Assembly: GCA_038501785.1 (NCBI GenBank)
Contig: JBAMJR010000084.1
Span: 806,001-870,000, forward strand
Source: Myoxocephalus aenaeus
Lineage: Eukaryota > Chordata > Actinopteri > Perciformes > Cottidae
Direction of reading: 5' to 3'
Length of the DNA: 64,000 nt
Position numbers and translations under genes: made by a program. Below the pieces are notes generated by a model that did no database searches, had not been told where the DNA came from, and saw only the letters and a program-made list of their open reading frames with translations. This document shows positions 35,973 to 49,475 of the stretch, piece after piece. How positions within the stretch are numbered: position 1 is the first letter of the stretch; each line of letters starts with the position of its first letter.

Positions 35973-36676
35973 GGTTGCTGTAGCTGTCTGGTTCTCATAT
36001 TTGAGTGTCGTGAACGCCGTGTCCTAGATGTGCTTTTTGCCAACCAAACGCTGAAGACCAGATGGGTGATTTGAAGGAAGGAGCCCAGAATAGAGACGGG
36101 TGACACAGCCCATCGCACCATCTTTCAGTCTGGTGGCATCAACTGCATGACTGGGAATCCTCACAGAGACCGTTTTCCTGTCAATCAACACTTTCCTAAT
36201 TAGAAACACTGTATCTGTGAATGCCGTCTGGTTTCATTTGATCCTCTTTGCCTGCAAAACAACAATTCCTTAGTTTGAATTTAATGAGGTGGGGACAATG
36301 GAAGAAAGCTGGACCATGTGCGTGGCTTCTGTGCTACTCTTAATGACCCAGCTATTACTATTGTCACAGCACATCATTACCATTTCCACTGTGCGATTTA
36401 TATAGTACACTGTGCTCATTAAAAGTGTCACAGGAGAGATTTCACTTCTTAAGCCTGAAATAAGCAGACTTTGAGAGAAGGATCAGTCTAATTAGCCCAG
36501 AAACAGGATTTCCCCCTGAGATCAACCTCGAGAAACACACACTTGACTTTTTGAAATTTGGAAAACAATTCAACACCTGTGTACTGTGTAGGGAATTACT
36601 TGAATCTGATATCCAAAGAAACAATAATGCGATCTTGCATGTCTTATATAAATGGAAGGTCTTGTATTGCAGGAGG

Positions 36677-36795
<119 letters not shown>

Positions 36796-37640
36796 GGTCA
36801 TGCTGGTCCATTAACAGCCAGTCTTCTGTGACGTTCAGAGACAAACACTATTATAATATTTATGACTTATTTTCAAAAGCTGCCATGTGTGGGGAAATTA
36901 GATAAATGTTTTCTGGAGAAATGACATGTTGATGATTGCGACTGCGGAAACAGTGATGGATTGTGACTAACTGGTAAAATGAATCAAATCAAAAGCTGTT
37001 TTTTGTTTTCCACACTGAATATTACTCATGCGGCGCAGACTGGAACAAAATGGAGGCGTTGCTTCAGAGACGCTGCTGTGAATTCTCTTTAAAACAGAGC
37101 TGATTGTGACGGTCACGAAAGTGGCTTAATTATTTGTTGTTTCACACTGCAGATTAATAATGTTTTTCATATTTATATTTATATGTTTTTTTTAGTATGA
37201 ATCCAACCTTGACAGTAAGCTTAAAGTCAAGGTATGTCAGCATTTCCATGACAAGCTGAATCTGAGTCTTATTGTCTGCGCCAACCCTGCAAAAGTAGTT
37301 TTGCATATCAATTAATACAATCACAAAGGGCATGAATTGTTGAGTCATAAAAAAACAAATTAAGTTAACATGAACTGGGAACACAACGTTCTCCAGCAAT
37401 CTCTTGCCCTGTGATTTAGACCATAACATTTGCATGTAATAAGCTACGAACCCTGGATGGGACTTTGCTGTTGTTTCTAAGAACCTCAATGTGATCGGGT
37501 CAATGCTGTAGTTTTCCTGCCTGGTCTTTATAGGTGAAAATAGATGATAAATCCCTGAATTTATTACTCACATAGTCATACTTACAATTCACACCTTGAT
37601 TTCATAGAAGACTGCAATTTAACCGCTGGTTCAGCCGGTT

Positions 37641-37740
37641 CTCATTCCCAGGGCGTCAAATACCTACACTTTGTCACGCCCCTCAGCATCTGATACAAAC
37701 GCACAAGGCACCCCTTGGTCTGCGTATGAGATCAGGCAAG
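37641..37740 (+). repeat. fragment of a teleost interspersed repeat
   Basis: The words CATTCCCAGGGCGTCAAATA, CACGCCCCTCAGCATCTGATAC and ACGCACAAGGCACCCCTTGGTC resemble a dispersed sequence seen repeatedly in percomorph genomes. Its class is unknown to me. The element may continue to about 38050. Confidence 0.4.
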
Positions 37741-38810
37741 TAAGGACGAGGTAAACCTATCATCATTATGAGACGCTCAGAGAAAATGCTCAGGGAGTGT
37801 GATGACGTAGTAAAAAAACAGCAGATAGTTGTTGAGTTATAGTGAAGTCATGTTTCTGACGTTGTTTATGTTTTACTTATTTTTACCTAGTTATTTGAAA
37901 GCCAACCATTATGTTTTCCGGAACCTAATTAAGGGGTTTTGTTTAACCACGTGTTAACTGCGACATGTGCTGGGCTACCCAGTGTGTTTGAAAGTGGTTC
38001 GGACAAAGTGGTTCTGAAACGAGAACGTGTTGTAGGGTCACAGTAGTGCTGGTGGCAAGAAGTAGTTTAAAAAAAAAAATCTAAAATGAATATTTTTCCT
38101 CTTAGCTGTAGTACTATTACTCACTCTATTGTTTTGGTGTGAAATATAAAAGGGAATATATACAGTATATAGCACTCCCGTATTTGTGCTAAAAATAAAT
38201 AAATTTGCTCAACAGCAATGTCTCTTCCCAGAAATCGTGACCTGGTTACTTAACGGTGATCCCCAGGCCTTGTTGTGTGCAGTTTCATGTCGGACCTATG
38301 GTTGAAAGAAAACCATCTAGACTGATGAATAGCACTACGGATGAGAGAGTGAACTGTCCCTTTAACCTAGTCTTATGTGCCCTGTGACGATTTACAGGAC
38401 TCGCACATGCTCACTAAAGCTTTGCTGTAGAATCAACCTTTAAAAATCGCTGACCCCAAGTTTTTTTCATAAGCTCGTCATACAAAAGAGGCAGTAGCCA
38501 CCACTTGGAGATCAGTTATAGCAAAGCCTGAAGCGCTGTCATGGTAACAAAAGGTGTTGCCACTCAGAGGGTGTACCATAACCTTTGTGTATACACCCCT
38601 GTCAACTGCCCTCTTTCTCTTGTTCAAGTGCTCGTCCATCAGTTTAACCCAACACTCCCTCACTGTCTCCTTCATAATCAGCGCGGTGTGGAGTGATCCG
38701 AGCCCCGAGGCGACCGACAGCCGCGAGCAACGGAGAGTGTCATCGCCCTCCTCTTCCTACTTCAGGCATGAGGCATTTAAGACACTGTGCTATGGATCAT
38801 ATATGCACGG

Positions 38811-38811
<1 letters not shown>

Positions 38812-38867
<56 letters not shown>

Positions 38868-38899
38868 CACAAACACACACACACACACACACACACACA
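38812..38899 (+). repeat. interrupted (AC)n microsatellite
   Basis: Two AC blocks (38812-38864 and about 38873-38899) separated by ATGCACAA. Confidence 0.97.
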
Positions 38900-39998
38900 A
38901 CTACAGCTACATGCTTTCAGGTCAGCGAGGTGACGGTTGGAGTGTCGGGGCTGTGTCCATCACCGTGGACATAGTCACCATCGTAATGAGTTGGGATTTT
39001 AACATATGCCTGCAAAAGAGAGAGATGGAGCTAGCTTGTTTCAGGGTTCACGTTTTCTGCAGGCAATGTTGATGAAGACAAATTATCCTCTTTCAGCCGG
39101 CACAGGAACACCAATTGAGTTGGACAATGGGGCCGATCAGGCCAGTATGAGGATATAAATACAGGGTAAACTAGGAGCATAATTCATTGTCAGGGCATAC
39201 ATATTGTTCTGGGTTATATTAGGCAGCGGTTTATTCCAGAGAGCGAGCGCAGGCCACGACAGGATCACGCTGCAAAAGATATCCGTCTTTGAAAAGGCAC
39301 ATATTCTTTTGAAAACCCATTTGATCACCCGTTTCCGTCACTTGCTTGAAGGGAAACACTATTTTTAGACGACGTCCTAAATACACTCACTTATTTGGCT
39401 CTTTTTGAAGTCCTAAAAAAGTAAAGCAAAGCAGTGCTTCAAACTGGGGCAGGAAGCTTTAAAACCAAATCAATGATTTTACAACCACAATGGCTATGTG
39501 CAATGTGAAGTGAGTTGCTTCTAGGGATTAATCTATGCACAAAATGATCACTCTGCAGTTCTCTTAGTTTTACGGTGCAGGTTCATGTCTTTTAGCTCAT
39601 TGGTGACTTTCCACTGGCAACACTGCAGTGATACTCATGTCTTAACAGTTGCTGAGCTGTACATAAAAAGGAGACTCTTCAAGTTCAAGCCGATGTGAAC
39701 GGCTATTCATGACTTCCCTTCAGGGCAGTTAAACTCTGGTGAACATTACAATAAGGCATCAGAGTAAAATGAGACTGGTTCCAGTCTGTTATTATGGTCG
39801 TACCACAGAACAATGCCAGACAGATGTCACTGAGGATGAGACAAGTTATGATGAGAAGATTGAACCTGTGTCATGCATGACATAGTTTAAGAGACATGAG
39901 TCACTCTGCAGACCGTTTCCCTCACTGTTGTTTCTCAGACTCAGCCATCTGACAACATAGGTCTGGGCTGGTAGGGTATACAAAAACGGTGAAGAAGT

Positions 39999-40013
39999 GA
40001 GTGTGTGTGTGTG

Positions 40014-40097
<84 letters not shown>
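39999..40097 (+). repeat. (GT)n microsatellite
   Basis: About 49 GT units with a single GCAT interruption near 40013. Confidence 0.97.
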
Positions 40098-40101
<4 letters not shown>

Positions 40102-43100
40102 AGAGACAGACAACAACAGACAAAGGAAGAGCTGTGTCTGAACTGAATGCTTATACTGAATGTTTGTTCAATCTTGATAACTTTACCCCATACTGTGAAG
40201 AAAAATAATACTAATAAAATGCTGATAATTTTAAAACCAATGTACCAAAAAAGCAGCGGCTTGCTAACTTTTGTTGTTCAATGAATGAATGAATAAAAAT
40301 GTCTTTTGATGATTCAACTTGAATTATATGCCAAACCCTCCAGGATCTCTCTGGTTGTCCATAATAAAATAAATATCAAGTGCACTGTGTCATAAAGCCA
40401 AATTGGAAACACAAGAAGGTCTGACACTCAGATTTATGTTTGGGTTCGTGCTCGGAGGATTTACACCATTTTGCCTGAGCACAATAAGCCACAGCTGAAA
40501 TAACCCGAAATGATCCAAACCCTCAAGCAGTCCGTGCCACTTTAAGCAGAGCAAGAAAGTAGCATGAATTATACGGAACATTCTCTTTCAATGTGCTATA
40601 ACGTACGAAGAAGACGACAAAAAAGGCAAGAATGGTGTCATCTTTGCAGGAAATGACGATAATACAGTATATTGGATTATTCTACTATTGAGACACAACC
40701 GAAAGAGTTTGAAGTGTTTCTTGTTTTACCGGTGATGCTTGATTCAATCTGATCTTTGTCAGAGCCCGCGGCCTGTCCACCAGCTGTGTCCAAACAACCC
40801 ACACCCAACCCGCTCCCTGTGTCTGGGAGCATCGACTGGAGCTGGAGGTGGTGGGAGGGAGGGGAGGGTGTGGGTCATCTCAGCATGGACCAAAATCTCC
40901 CCCTCTCCACGCTACAGTAACTTCTGCTTTTTGACATGTGGAGGCCCTGAACTCATCCATCCTCCCCGGCTATTCATAAGGACGGGAAGGTAAAAAGATT
41001 TTGAGTAGGCCTGCTGCTTTCGAGTCATAATCTGTGATTTTTTAATTTATTTATATAAATGTCTGTCTTGGCTCAGCAAGCTCATATAACACTAGTCAAT
41101 CTTGATTCACATATGCAGCAATAACACTTGGTTTCTAAAATACAGCGAGCATGAGTCAAACTTCAACATAATACCCAGAAAATGACATCATGATACTAGC
41201 CACAATAATTGTTATGCAAAAATACTGGAGCAATAACAACTATTCAGCAACAGTGTCGTAGTGGAAAAACACTTTGTCAAACAAACTCCTGCAACTCCTG
41301 GTTTGGTCACTCTTTGACTGTCTTTACAAAGTTAAATAGGCTATGCACGTTGAGCGATAATAAAAACAATCCTCAGTGTGCAAGCTGGCTCGTTCCACAT
41401 CGCACAGATCCTGCTTAAATAAGAAGCCGGGGGAGAGAGTGAAAGAAAAATCTGGAAGAAATAAGAGAGACGTTACGGTGCAGATGGTGTATCTTAATAG
41501 ATGTGAGCTCAGCGAGCTGTGATAAGGGACCAATTCTACTTTGAGCAGGCAGACCAGGCAGTCCCTGCTCAGGGGGCTGTGCAGCATCTGCAGCCAGACA
41601 CTAATAGATGACTACGAGAACCACGTTGACAAATTGAATGCCACCGATGAGTAATGGCAAGAGACTTGTAAGGGAGAGATTGTGACAGGAAACTACGGAC
41701 TAAATTGTTCCCAAATGCACTGGCGCATGTGCACAGTAATGGAGAGGGGGCGTACCTAAAATACTGAATGCCACATTTTTGCTTTGCAATTTACTTATTT
41801 GAAAAGGTGAGGTTGCAATTTTAGTGCTGTAGAAAAATATTTGTAAGAATTGGCAGCAAATGTTTTCTGACTTTATATTTTTTGGGGAAATGACTGTGTA
41901 TGTTGCTTGAAGCTTAGATAGAGTATTTTAGAAACCTTTTTTTGTCAAATCTGTTGAAATTCGAATTACATTCCAACAGCGGTCAATACATTAAATCCAA
42001 CTTGACGACTTTCTTAAATAGCCAATAGTTTTATATTATTAACAATGTATCAAATGCCAGTGTGAAAACTAGGTGATCAGCAGCTTCACTCGGCTTTACA
42101 AAGCTTTAGAGCAACGTCCAGCCCACAATTTAACTGTTTTGATTTTCACTCAGTAATGTCGTTTTCAACCACAGCAGGAAGCTTTATTTTCTATTAAAAC
42201 ATGGAGGCAAAAAGATCCTAAAACCCTCATTACTCTAGCTTAGTTGTTTGGTGCTGAGCAGGTAGTCATATGAGAGTGGTGTCAATCTTCTCATCCAGCT
42301 CGATAAGAAAGCAAATATGCAATTATATATTCCTTTAATAATCCCACTACTACCAGCATTGGCTTATCCCAGACAACTGGATACACGCATGCCTTCAGAC
42401 TCTGGGTATAGTGGCTACGGATATTCTGATTTTGCACAGGACCATGTAGCGCAGACACCCTCTGGTCATGCATTTGCTAAACATGCATGGTGGCTTCGTC
42501 CCTCTATAGTGTTTGACAGTAATCTTTCAACGTCTTTGTAAACTATGTAAACACAGAAAGTTGTGGCTGCGAATGGGCAAAACGTAGCCTGAGTCTAATC
42601 TCTCCTCACACTGGGATCTGGCGATACTGTATTAATAACCGCAAAGGAGCAAAAGGGCCGAGCTCAGCTTGCCTAACTGTGTGAAGACCATAATAACCTT
42701 TCAGTCGGCTGCGTGATGAGAAAAGTTCTGTTTTCCCTCCCAACACCTTTCCCCCTGACTGCCGATGTTGCAGCTAAAAACATAGCGAGGCATTGAGTCA
42801 TATGGTTTCACTTTCAGTAATATACTTTCCAACATGCTCTCTGAAAAGCTCCTGTTTCCATTTTTGTAGGTGTGGTCTTCTATTTAGGTCACAACAGAAC
42901 TCAGAGGAGAGGAATTCCCTGTGTGTTCATGTGAGGGAGGGTTTTAATGAACTGCACTGTGATTGATACGAAGCGAGTCAGCTTACTTTTACACGGAGGC
43001 ACGACTGACTGCTTCATTTTGGGAACAACAGATGCTCAACTGAGTATATTATACTAAAAAGAAATAGAAGGGAAAAGCTCCAACATGTCCGATCGAGAAT

Positions 43101-44133
43101 TTGCTGATATTCATGAAATCTGTGTTTCAGAGCCGAGTTTATCCAGATATAGGAAAGAATTTGAACCAAACATGCTCAACTCTTCATCGGGTTATCATAA
43201 GCTACATACCAAATAGGTTTTCATCCGTGCAAACAAATGACGAGGGTGGAGGATCCATGAGTTAAGGCCAGCCAGTGTACTTGCAGTCCAGCCAGAGCTC
43301 CCACTCAAACCCCAGGACAGCTTTCTCTGCTGAATAAAAAGGATGCTTTATGGCCTCTGGTCCTGCCAGGTTGGCCAGTCATGCACGGCGGCACTGTAGC
43401 TTATTCCAAAACAGCAGAGAGCGAGCAGTCTCATTAAATGAAAAAGTTGTTACATTATAGCACAGTCTCGGGCATTTAAAAGAACCCTGCATGTGTCATT
43501 GTCTGGTCCTCGGGGGGTGAAAAATGTGGGCTTTTGACCATGGCTGTGACAGCGAGTGGCTGGTATCGTCTCCACCGTGTGAGTCTGTGTGTGTGTCATC
43601 ATGGCGATATGCGCTCCTGGAGATACCTATTGTTGCGGGAACTACCACAGAAGCGGTTTTGAGTCTTTCTGTGGACAGATTTTGTCAACGTAATAGCATC
43701 ACAACCATGCAAGATGCAATCATGACACTTTACAAGTAAGTAGTTGAGATTATATAAAGGCAGCGTTCAAAGATGGGTGTGGTCCGAGCGTGGACGCAAG
43801 AAGTGCTGGGTAGGAAGTGAGGAAGGGGCCATTGCCCCGCCCAAACACTGCAATACTGGCTGGGTTTGGCGTTGTGGCTGGTGTCACCCCTCAGCCAGAT
43901 GGTCTCTAGTCTCTCCTTTATTTTACATGGAAAGGGAGTGTTTTCATTACTTTGTGACAATTCAAATTCCTAATTTGTCATCCTCTGAACATCACCTTAC
44001 CGGAATGCTTTCCAAACCACAAAACTATGAGCAGATGTGAGAGAAATGTTTAAACCCATCTTTTAGCTTCTCACGAAACATAACACACCATAAACGTTGG
44101 CCTCAATTCTTACTATACCGGATTGGATACAGT

Positions 44134-44455
44134 CAGTGTTAGAGAAGTATTGTGATCTTTTCTTAAGAAAAAGTATGAATAAGTTAAAGTAAAAGTCCTG
44201 CAATCAATATCTTACTTAAAGTATTCGGTTTGCAAACTACAGATTGTTGGCTACCTTTATCTGTAACAATGCAATTCGAAAGAAATCTACCTATTTTTTC
44301 TGAAAAATAAGTAGGAACTAGAGCTGTCAAAACATGCACATTTTCCTCCAAATGTAGTGGGGTTGAAATATAAACAGCAAAATGAAAATACTTGAGTAAA
44401 GTAGAAGTACCTCAAATTGTACTTAAATACAGTATTTGAGTACATGTACTGCCTA
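44134..44455 (+). repeat. decayed hAT-like non-autonomous element of a common teleost family
   Basis: The left part reads GTGTTAGAGAAGTATTGTGATC, then AAAGTAAAAGTCCTGCAATC. The right part reads AATACTTGAGTAAAGTAGAAGTACCTC, AAATTGTACTTAAATACAGTA and TTTGAGTACATGTACT. This order of words is that of a very abundant fish MITE built from repeated ACTTAAGTA-type words with CAGTGGTGG-type termini. Both termini are eroded here and no target duplication was found. Confidence 0.6.
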
Positions 44456-46119
44456 GTTTGGTAATTATTAAATTAGCTTATTCAAAAAGGTTTGTCACAT
44501 TTGACCCCGATACCATTTGACTGTTTCGAGCAGCATTAGCGTTTTTCTGGGATGTTTGTGCATGAGTAGGCACTTTTCTGCGTGTATGCATGTGTTTGTG
44601 TTCGTCGGAGCCGGGTGAGTGGATTAGGTCGGGTCTCTGGCTCTCGTCAGCACATGCCGGACACGGCGCTCTGAGGCCCTGCATTCATTCCATGTTGTTT
44701 TCATTCCCCCACCTTCGCTAGGTGCACAAAAAATGTTTTCTCAAGACTTTGCATTCCAGCCCCCCCCCCCCTCAAAAAGTGCTAGAGCATTTACTTTTAC
44801 ACACATACACACACACCTGGATCGTAGCCTTTCATTTGATACCCAACTTTTTTCAATCACGCAGCACAGCCCAAAAATTACGCCGCATTTCTTCTTTTGC
44901 TGTTTTGGCACACAGGCCAAGCAAACACACTGTAGGTGAAGCTTGATTAAACACATATTTCCTAACCCTTCATTTATCAGATAAATCTACATTTATCTCG
45001 GCCATTAGTGTTGCTGAAAATAAACTGTATGAACATGATTCTTTTCACCCACAAAAGGGGCCCTATCAGTCTGTTAGCACTGTAAACTGGAGCAGGAAAT
45101 ATCAAGGCCTGTAATTACACTCAGATACAGAAGGTAAGGAAGTGAACAAACATTCCTGATCAGAGTACAGCCGGGATAGACGACACACGAGACTTCCTCC
45201 AGTACACATTCATTTATTAGCTTTTCATTAGGGAACTCACCCTGGGTTTGATCCTTCCTCAAATAAAGCTACACAGATTTTCCAAGAAGGAGTTTACGGT
45301 TTTCTTCTCCTTTGTAGGCAACCTCGGGTCAGGATTTGAACCTCGGCTTTCTGTGTAATGCTAACGAGAACACTCGCCACAACAGCATGATCAACCACTC
45401 TATAAACACACACATCGTGGTTTCATCAAGCGCGGCACAACATTGGTATTCCACGTTAATGCTAATGACCCTTTGACGGCCTTTTTGCTTTGATCCAGAT
45501 GACATCCTTTGACATTCTGGGACTGGGCAGCTGACAGTAAGCAGTTGGCATGCTCTGGCACATCCCGAGTCTGGCTCGCAGCTCTGCAGATGGTTTGAGC
45601 TGAACGTGTTGTGTCATCTCACAGACCTTTTTACCGGAATGAGACTTGGCTGAACACCTCCTGCCCTCAGCAAACCGTACCACCGTGTATTATTAACCGT
45701 CGACAATTACATTGTCATTCTGTTTGGATTTTTTGGTACAAAGCCCGTATTGCTTTTGGGAAATTTAGGTATTACGTCTGTCTGTTTATTTTGTGTTACA
45801 TTTAATCACGTACATTTCTTTGAACAAATATACAAAGTTGCATCCAGAATTCTGATTGCGAGTCATATAACTTGTCTATGGGTTTCAATATTTAACAATG
45901 TGAGCCACATTGTGGGTTTGGTTTGAGTTTATTCAGCTTATAATAATCAGGAAAGCTCCATCAGCCTCTCCCTTTGGAATTGCGAGTTCATTTTGACCCT
46001 CACACTTACTTCCATTGTCAGTTTAAAGCACCACAAATCTGAAATATTTAGAATATAACTTTGTACATATCCTTTAAAAAATCTCCACGACTGTTAGCCT
46101 AACTGGCACCACATTTTGA

Positions 46120-46465
46120 TCAGACTTTCATGGTTTCCAAACTATGAATCCTAAGACCTTTGGTGATCCCATGACTTTTCCTCGTGCAGCTGTTTTAAAT
46201 GTAGTTTTAAATTAAAGTTCTCGATTGCTATCAGATGGATTGCCATGAAATTTGGACACACGTGTTCCCCTCAGGATGCATTATGAAAACGTTGGTGGCC
46301 CCTGACTCTATGTAGCACTAGTATCAGGTAAAAACCATACATGCAAAACATCATGCTGGCAGCGTCATTGTAAGCAAGTTAGCGTGCTTATGTTAAAATC
46401 TATCTCATACTGCCTCTGTGCTGAAGTACAGCCTCACAGAACTGCCATGGCTATAGATTCTTAGT
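46120..46465 (+). repeat. fragment of a high-copy teleost interspersed repeat
   Basis: Characteristic words in order: CCTTTGGTGATCCCATGACTTTTCC, GATGGATTGCCATGAAATTTGG, GTTCCCCTCAGGATGCATTATGA, GTCATTGTAAGCAAGTTAGC, and GTACAGCCTCACAGAACTGCC. This matches a widely dispersed fish repeat that I recognise by its text but cannot assign to a class. An internal portion relative to longer copies appears deleted. Confidence 0.6.
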
Positions 46466-49399
46466 CTTCTTATGTTATACGCTCCTGGATGCATAAGTAT
46501 ACAATTTCCCTCCCGTTGGAATATCATTTCTAGAAGTTGGTGGGATATTTCCTATTATACATTAGTAGCATCAGTGTTGATATATTTGATTTTAGCTCTT
46601 CTATACTGGATAACTTGGGTTACTTTAAAGCTTACTTTCTAAGCATTTGTCAACTATTCTGATTATTAATCTACTGTAATCTACACTATCTATCCTACAC
46701 TGGATAGAAATAAAAAGGTAACCTACAAGTAAAGCAGTTAAATCCTTATATACCTCACCACAAACACATGAAAAGACAACTACTCAATGTGTAATTGTGT
46801 TGTCATATATTTGTGTTACACAAGCATATTTACTGAATGATTTTTGTATGATTGCTGGTGCGATAAAGAAGTTAAGCCTTTTCATATCACATTCCCAAAA
46901 GCATGGATGACTGTCTGTCTCATAGCTGGGTATTTGCCCCTATGGCACCCTGGATCAGACAGACGACCTCATACCAGAGAGATGCGCTGTACTGGCATGG
47001 AGCTGAGATTCTAGCACCAAACAAACAGCCCTGGACAGACTTTCAAAACAACGCTGCCAGTTCCGTTTCCTTTAACTGATGGTGTGATTTGCGTATGAGT
47101 TGTCTCCAGTGTACCAGCAGAAGATTGAATCCCCGGCGGCCAGACTTTAAACGCTACACAGCATAGCTCTTCTTCCACTGGTCTCCACTTTTCCATTTTC
47201 TCCCGAAGCCCGAGCGTGGCCAGTTTTCCACAGACCATTGAAAAGTCCATTTCTGGGAGCTAAAATACATTCCCTTCTTGCAAGATCTTGATATGATTCA
47301 CAGCTCAGTTTCCAGCGGATATGTGCTAGCACCGTTTTTGCCGGAGTATTGGCCTTTAAGCAGGAGGCCCCGCAGTGCTTTGTTGTGGTGGGAAGCAGCG
47401 CCGCTATCCCAACAGAAATCTCTGTCACATGGATTTCGGATGGCAGGAAAGCCAACAAGAGGGGCTTTCATATGAAATCCCCTGAACTGGTTGCTACTGT
47501 ACCATCGTACTTCCCCTATACCTTACCCAGCGGAAACAGATCCTATCTTTCCTTATCGTCGGGGTAACTGAACCCATATTTATTTAATTCCACCAGTTGA
47601 CTGTTTGCAGAGGCAAATAGTGACTCACATCATTACATCATATGAGCTGATAGAGAGAGATACAAAATGTAACTCATAAAAGCTGAAACTTTCCCCACAC
47701 ACCAAGATAATACACCACAACACAGCCAAAAGCTTTGTCAAAATTTGGGCTTGACTAAAAAGGAAAATATCAATAGCAAGACAAGCATTTCAAACACTCA
47801 CTTGACTCCATGAGTCAATGGACAAACTGTTGAAAGCCAGCTGAAGGCTAAAGCGGCTGCTCAGAATGAAGGGGAAATGATTACGACCACACAGACGTTG
47901 GCTTGGACGTGACTTGTTTACTGCCAAGAACAGCAACTCAGCCGAGGAAACGAGCTCATTCTGACACTCTACGGACGAGTCCCCCGGCCTTGTGGAGCGA
48001 GCTGCTTACTGACCGACTTTAATTGAGAATAAATTGAACTTTTACATGATTGTAACTTGGACGGACACAGTGCAATAAACGCAGAACATAAGTCATTGGA
48101 AGGGAGGCTTTTCCCACATCCCATAAATATGAACCCTCAGCTTTTGACGGGATAATATCTAAAGCACAGACATGAGTTTGACGGGTTCCATAAGGGCTCA
48201 GATAAACATCGTGATGCTGGAGTTGGCTCGACTTTCAGTCAGCAACACTCCCTGTGCAGACGCAGGAGAAAAGTTTGACCTCCTATTGAGATATTTCCGT
48301 GTCTCGGCAGTGTTGAACATGCGAAAGGTTCGAGCTTGTTGCTGACCTGATGTTTATGTAGTCCTGACTCCAACGGACACAGAAGCTGATGTCTCCCCCC
48401 GTGGCCCTTGAGGCGTCTGCCTGGTTCCCAACCAGTTGTGGAGGTTCTGCCCTCGGAGTCACAAGGTTCACCACTCGGTGAACTCAGTGTCTAGGGGTCG
48501 AGGGTCAAGAGCCCAGGGACAGGCCACAGCCTCAGCAGCTGACAGTTTTGCTTCAAGATCATACTCAGCATGCTGATTTGTGAGTTTTACCTAGAGAGAC
48601 TGTCAAACAAACCTGTTTATGGCCAAGTGTTTACCTGTGCCCTGCCCCTAGAACATAATTCATAGTCTATTTTAATACGACAACACACAGGATATTTAAC
48701 AGCCATGACGGGAGGTTTCGGGTAACCAAGTCACAGAAAAGTGAGAAAATATTCCTATTTGCATACTTTTGAATACACAATTATCTCCAGGTCATGAAAG
48801 ATGCCCATATTAGTAAAGCTTCTAAACTTTTTAAAACCAGCTATGGTGAAAAGCTAATTATCTCATAAAGAGGGACAACTAAGTGGTCCATTGCAAATCT
48901 TGTCAAGGCTTTTTGAAGAGCTCTCATAACGCCTGCTGACCCCGGGGTAGAGTAAACATTCCATGTGGCCTTCATGACTTGCCAGTAATTACCCACGCTG
49001 CCCCAGGGCCCTGCTTGCTGCCTGCCTGGCTAACTGGCTGGCTGAGTTTACTAGCAAGCAAACATACAAAGAAACATGCATGCATTTCCTAACAGGTTTA
49101 ACCCACATTAATGAAATGAGGTGCATTCACAAGGGGCTTGTAAACTCACCTTTATACAAAACAGACTTGAAGCAGGAAAGCAGCTTGTATGCGTTTTAAT
49201 GGATGTGTGGATATTTTTCCATTCTTGTGCAACTGTGCTTTTGCATGAGAAATGTAACCAACCCAGATGTGTCAACTCAGTGAATTGCAGTATTGGAGCT
49301 TCTGCGCCTCCTCACATACTTTCATAAAGGTGTGTTGACCGATGAAGGCTGCCGTCGGTTGCAGTCTGCCGGCCTTGACGCACTGATTTTGCCAATGTG

Positions 49400-49401
<2 letters not shown>

Positions 49402-49472
<71 letters not shown>
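49402..49472 (+). repeat. (CA)n microsatellite
   Basis: About 35 uninterrupted CA units. Confidence 0.97.

Positions 49473-49475
<3 letters not shown>

Noticed and set aside
38554..39072. 172-codon + strand ORF
   Set aside because: Much of it is a translated AC microsatellite (His-Thr repeats); the flanks show no recognisable protein motif.
45300..45380. tRNA-like B box on the - strand (GGTTCAAATCC) with weak A-box-like text upstream
   Set aside because: The cloverleaf does not fold: the anticodon stem does not pair and no acceptor stem was found. At most it is a decayed tRNA-derived SINE head.
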